A DNA stretch of 64,000 bases from Tragulus kanchil (Eukaryota; Chordata; Mammalia; Artiodactyla; Tragulidae): NCBI GenBank assembly GCA_022376925.1, contig JAIOJX010000002.1:132380831-132444830 (forward strand), read 5' to 3'. Every line of letters begins with the position of its first letter. Position 1 is the stretch's first letter. The position numbers and the translations under genes are program-made. The notes below the pieces were generated by a model. The model did no database searches, was not told where the DNA came from, and saw only the letters and a list, made by a program, of their open reading frames with translations. Positions 61,631 to 64,000 of the stretch are shown here, piece by piece.

Positions 61631-63402
61631 CTAGTCATCTATTTTAAATAGAGTAGCGTGGGCATGTCAATTCAAATCTCCCAATTTTTCCTGTCCTTCT
61701 CCCTGCCCTATAACCGTAAGCTTATTTTCTACATCTGTAATTCTATTTCTGTTTTGTAGATAAGTTAGTGTGTAGTCTTTTAAAGATTCCACATATAAGA
61801 AATGTCATGTGATATTTTTCTTTCTCTGTCTGACTTCACTCAGTATGGCAATCTCTGGGTCCATCCATGTTGCTGCAAATGGCATGACTTTGTCCATTTT
61901 TATGGCTGAGTCATCTTCTGTTGTATGCTCTCTGGAAGATGGAGGACAGGACTGAAAATCCCAACCTTTGAACCATGGCTTGGTCTCTGGAGACCAGTCT
62001 CCATCCAGGAGCCATCTGAGAGCCCACTCAGAGTTGCTGCATTACAAGCGATGCTCCTGAGAAAAAATTATATTGGGGTATAGCTGATTTTACCATGTTG
62101 TGTTCGTTTCAGGCATATAGCAAAGTGAATCTGTTACCGTGAAAGTGTTAGTTGCTCAGTTGTGTCCAACTCTTTGTGACCCCATGCACGGTAGCCCAGC
62201 AGGCTCTTCTGTCCATAGGATTCTTCAGGCAAGAATATTGGAGTGCGCTGCCTTTCCTTTCTCCAGGGGATCTTTCTAACCCGGAATCGAATCCAGGTCT
62301 CTTACACTGCAGGCAGATTCTTCACAATCTGAGCCTCCAGAGAAGCCCTTATCTACTCTTTTAAAATCTTTTCCTATGTAGGTCATTACAGAGTATTGAG
62401 TAGAGTTTCCTGTGCTACACAGGAGGTCCTTATTAGTCATCTTTTTTTTTAAATATTTATTTATTTATTTTTTGGAGGGGTTGGTGAGGGAGGGGGGCGG
62501 GAAGGCCACTTCTATTGATGTTTCATTTATCTATTTTCATCCATCTTTGTTCTTTTGGCCCATGTGGGCCTCCCATCGCGGTGGCCTCTGTTGTCGCAGA
62601 GCACCGGCTCCGGGCGCATGCGCTCCAGAGCTCCGACTCGGTAATTGGACACATCGGTCCAGCCGCTCTGCGGCACATGGGATCTTCCCAGGCCAGAGCT
62701 CGAACCAGCGCCCCTTGCACTGCAAGGCGGTGTCCTTACCCACTGGACCACCAGGGAAGCCCCTAGTCATCTATTTTAAATAGAGTAGCGTGGGCATGTC
62801 AATTCAAATCTCCCAATTTTTCCTGTCCTTCTCCCTGCCCTATAACCGTAAGCTTATTTTCTACATCTGTAATTCTATTTCTGTTTTGTAGATAAGTTAG
62901 TGTGTAGTCTTTTAAAGATTCCACATATAAGCAATGTCATGTGATATTTGTCTTTCTCTGTCTGACTTCACTCAGTATGACAGTCTCTGGGTCCATCCAT
63001 GTTGCTGCAAATGGCATGATTTTGTTCTTCTTTTATGGCTGAGTCATCTTCTGTTGTATAAATATATACCACATCTTCTTTATCCATTCATCTGTTGATG
63101 GACACGCAGGTTGCTTCCATGTCCTGGATATTGTGAATGCTGCTGCAATGAACACTGGGGTGCATGTATCTTTTTGTATTATGGTTTTCTCTGGATACAT
63201 ACTCAGGAGTAGGATTGGTCTTCCTGGTGCTATGGAATTCCCTGTGCTAGACAGTAGGTCCTTATTGGTTATCTATGGTAGCTCTATTTTTACTTTTTTA
63301 AGGAATCTTTTATGGTTCTGGAGAACTTACACGGGTTTAGGATCCCCATGTTAGGGATAGGTCAAAAAACCCAAATATTAGAACAAGAGATGCTCCTAGT
63401 GC

Positions 63403-63689
63403 TCTTTATTTTTTAAACATTTATTTATTTATTTATTTTTTGGGGGGTGGGTCGCTTCTATTGGTCTTTCATTTATCTATTTTCATCCATCTTTGTTCTT
63501 TGACCCATGTTGGCCTCCCATCACAGTGGCCTCTGTTGTCGCAGAGCACCTGCTCTGCTCCAGCTTGATAATTGGACACATCGGTCCAGCCGCTCCGCAG
63601 CACGTGAGATCCATCCAGGCCAGGGATTGAACTGGCGCCCCTTGCACTGCAAGACGGTGTCCTTACCCACTGGACCACCAGGGAAGCCC
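63403..63689 (-). mobile_element. Family X SINE, GC-tailed subfamily
   Basis: It has the same structure as at 61311 with a shorter G-rich block (TTTTTTGGGGGGTGGGTCGC) and a deletion in the body near 63555. Confidence 0.86.
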
Positions 63690-63694
63690 TGTTT

Positions 63695-63860
63695 TTTTAA
63701 ATGAAGTTTAGGTTCATATTCTCCGCCTCCCACCCCCACCCTCCGCATTGGCTTGTTCATCTTCTGCTTACTGAATTGTAAGAGTTCTTTTTGTAGCTGA
63801 GATGTAAGTCCCTTGTCAGCTATAACAGAGCCCATGCTTTTAACTATTCCTCTTTGATTG
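63695..63860 (-). mobile_element. L1-like relic, antisense
   Basis: TTGTAAGAGTTCTTTTTGTA and CCCTTGTCAGCTATAACAG resemble antisense L1 ORF2. It is short and diverged. Confidence 0.5.
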
Positions 63861-64000
63861 AGGGGCATGAAAGGTGGATGTAAGAATACAAACAGGCCAC
63901 TGTAATTAAGGAGGAGATGAATGTGTTTTACATCAGCAAAGGAGTTTAGATGGACCCAATTTTTCCTGTCCTTCTCCCTGCCCTATAACCGTAGTTATTT

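Larger units (their letters stand above)
60790..63058. repeat. Tandem duplication 18
   Basis: Copies 60790-61925 and 61927-63058 are spaced 1137 nt apart, falling to 1133. It overlaps duplication 17, so about 118 nt occurs three times. It carries a Bov-A2, a young tRNA SINE and antisense L1. Small indels are seen (CTCTCTGG versus CTCTGG; ACCCCGG versus ACCCGG). Confidence 0.93.
60930..63250 (-). mobile_element. L1 3' region, antisense, with nested SINEs and duplication
   Basis: TTATATTGGGGTATAGCTGA, TCACTCAGTATGRCARTCTC and CATTCATCTGTTGATGGACA are antisense L1 3'UTR and ORF2 end. Duplication 18 repeats its left part. Bov-A2 copies (61008-61216, 62145-62350) and family X copies (61311-61630, 62443-62762) are inserted in it. 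Confidence 0.8.
62812..64000. repeat. Tandem duplication 19 (runs off the window)
   Basis: The last 46 nt of the window, from 63955, repeat the sequence at 62812, 1143 nt earlier, and also at about 61675. This looks like the start of another copy that continues beyond the end. Confidence 0.8.

Noticed and set aside
36141..64000. Search for OTOA exons, the expected next gene
   Set aside because: I found no frame or splice-flanked segment I could match to otoancorin. It may start beyond the window, or its short first exons escape inspection by eye.

Overview
The window is nuclear DNA from a pecoran ruminant (bovid, deer or a close relative). The evidence is dense Bov-A2-type SINEs, BovB/ART2A-type 3' ends, tRNA-derived SINEs of the Bov-tA/CHR type, L1 and MIR relics, and two spliced mammalian genes. 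It is not prokaryotic: there are no operons, rRNA, tRNA genes or CRISPR arrays. The species cannot be fixed from sequence alone. GENES: The left 36 kb is the 3' part of METTL9 on the + strand, which encodes a protein-histidine N-methyltransferase. It shows the penultimate coding exon (2490-2674), a very long intron, and the last coding exon (35447-35652) with a 3'UTR ending near the AATAAA at 36116. Inside that intron, on the - strand, lies a complete six-exon IGSF6 gene, a myeloid Ig-superfamily receptor. Its exons from 5' to 3' are 32943-33009, 26603-26959, 23683-23789, 21405-21452, 20974-21054 and 18387-18443. Together they give an uninterrupted 717-nt CDS (238 aa) with consensus splice sites. 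This nested antisense arrangement is known in other mammals. DOWNSTREAM: From about 36.2 kb to the end I found no coding exon. This part holds a perfect CTCF-consensus site (37548, duplicated at 38691), a compact CpG island with good splice-donor sequences (about 48.3-48.6 kb), a possible LTR (46.3-47.1 kb) and many SINE and L1 copies. In human the next gene is OTOA; I could not see it here. MAIN ANOMALY: The sequence repeatedly jumps back on itself. I find 19 direct tandem duplications, each about 1.05-1.19 kb, nearly identical between copies, and joined with a 0-35 bp spacer or a 1-11 bp overlap. They take no account of gene or repeat boundaries: they cut through exons and SINEs, and some chain so that about 100-250 bp occurs three times. 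About 20 kb of the 64 kb is redundant. I read this as systematic assembly false duplication (unmerged contig ends or untrimmed gap patches), not biology. It creates a partial second METTL9 exon and a truncated second IGSF6 exon 4. SECOND POINT OF INTEREST: About 14 independent copies of a tRNA-headed SINE whose body I do not recognise as a standard cattle family. It has two subfamilies; one is CpG-rich with a GC-rich 3' tail and looks young.
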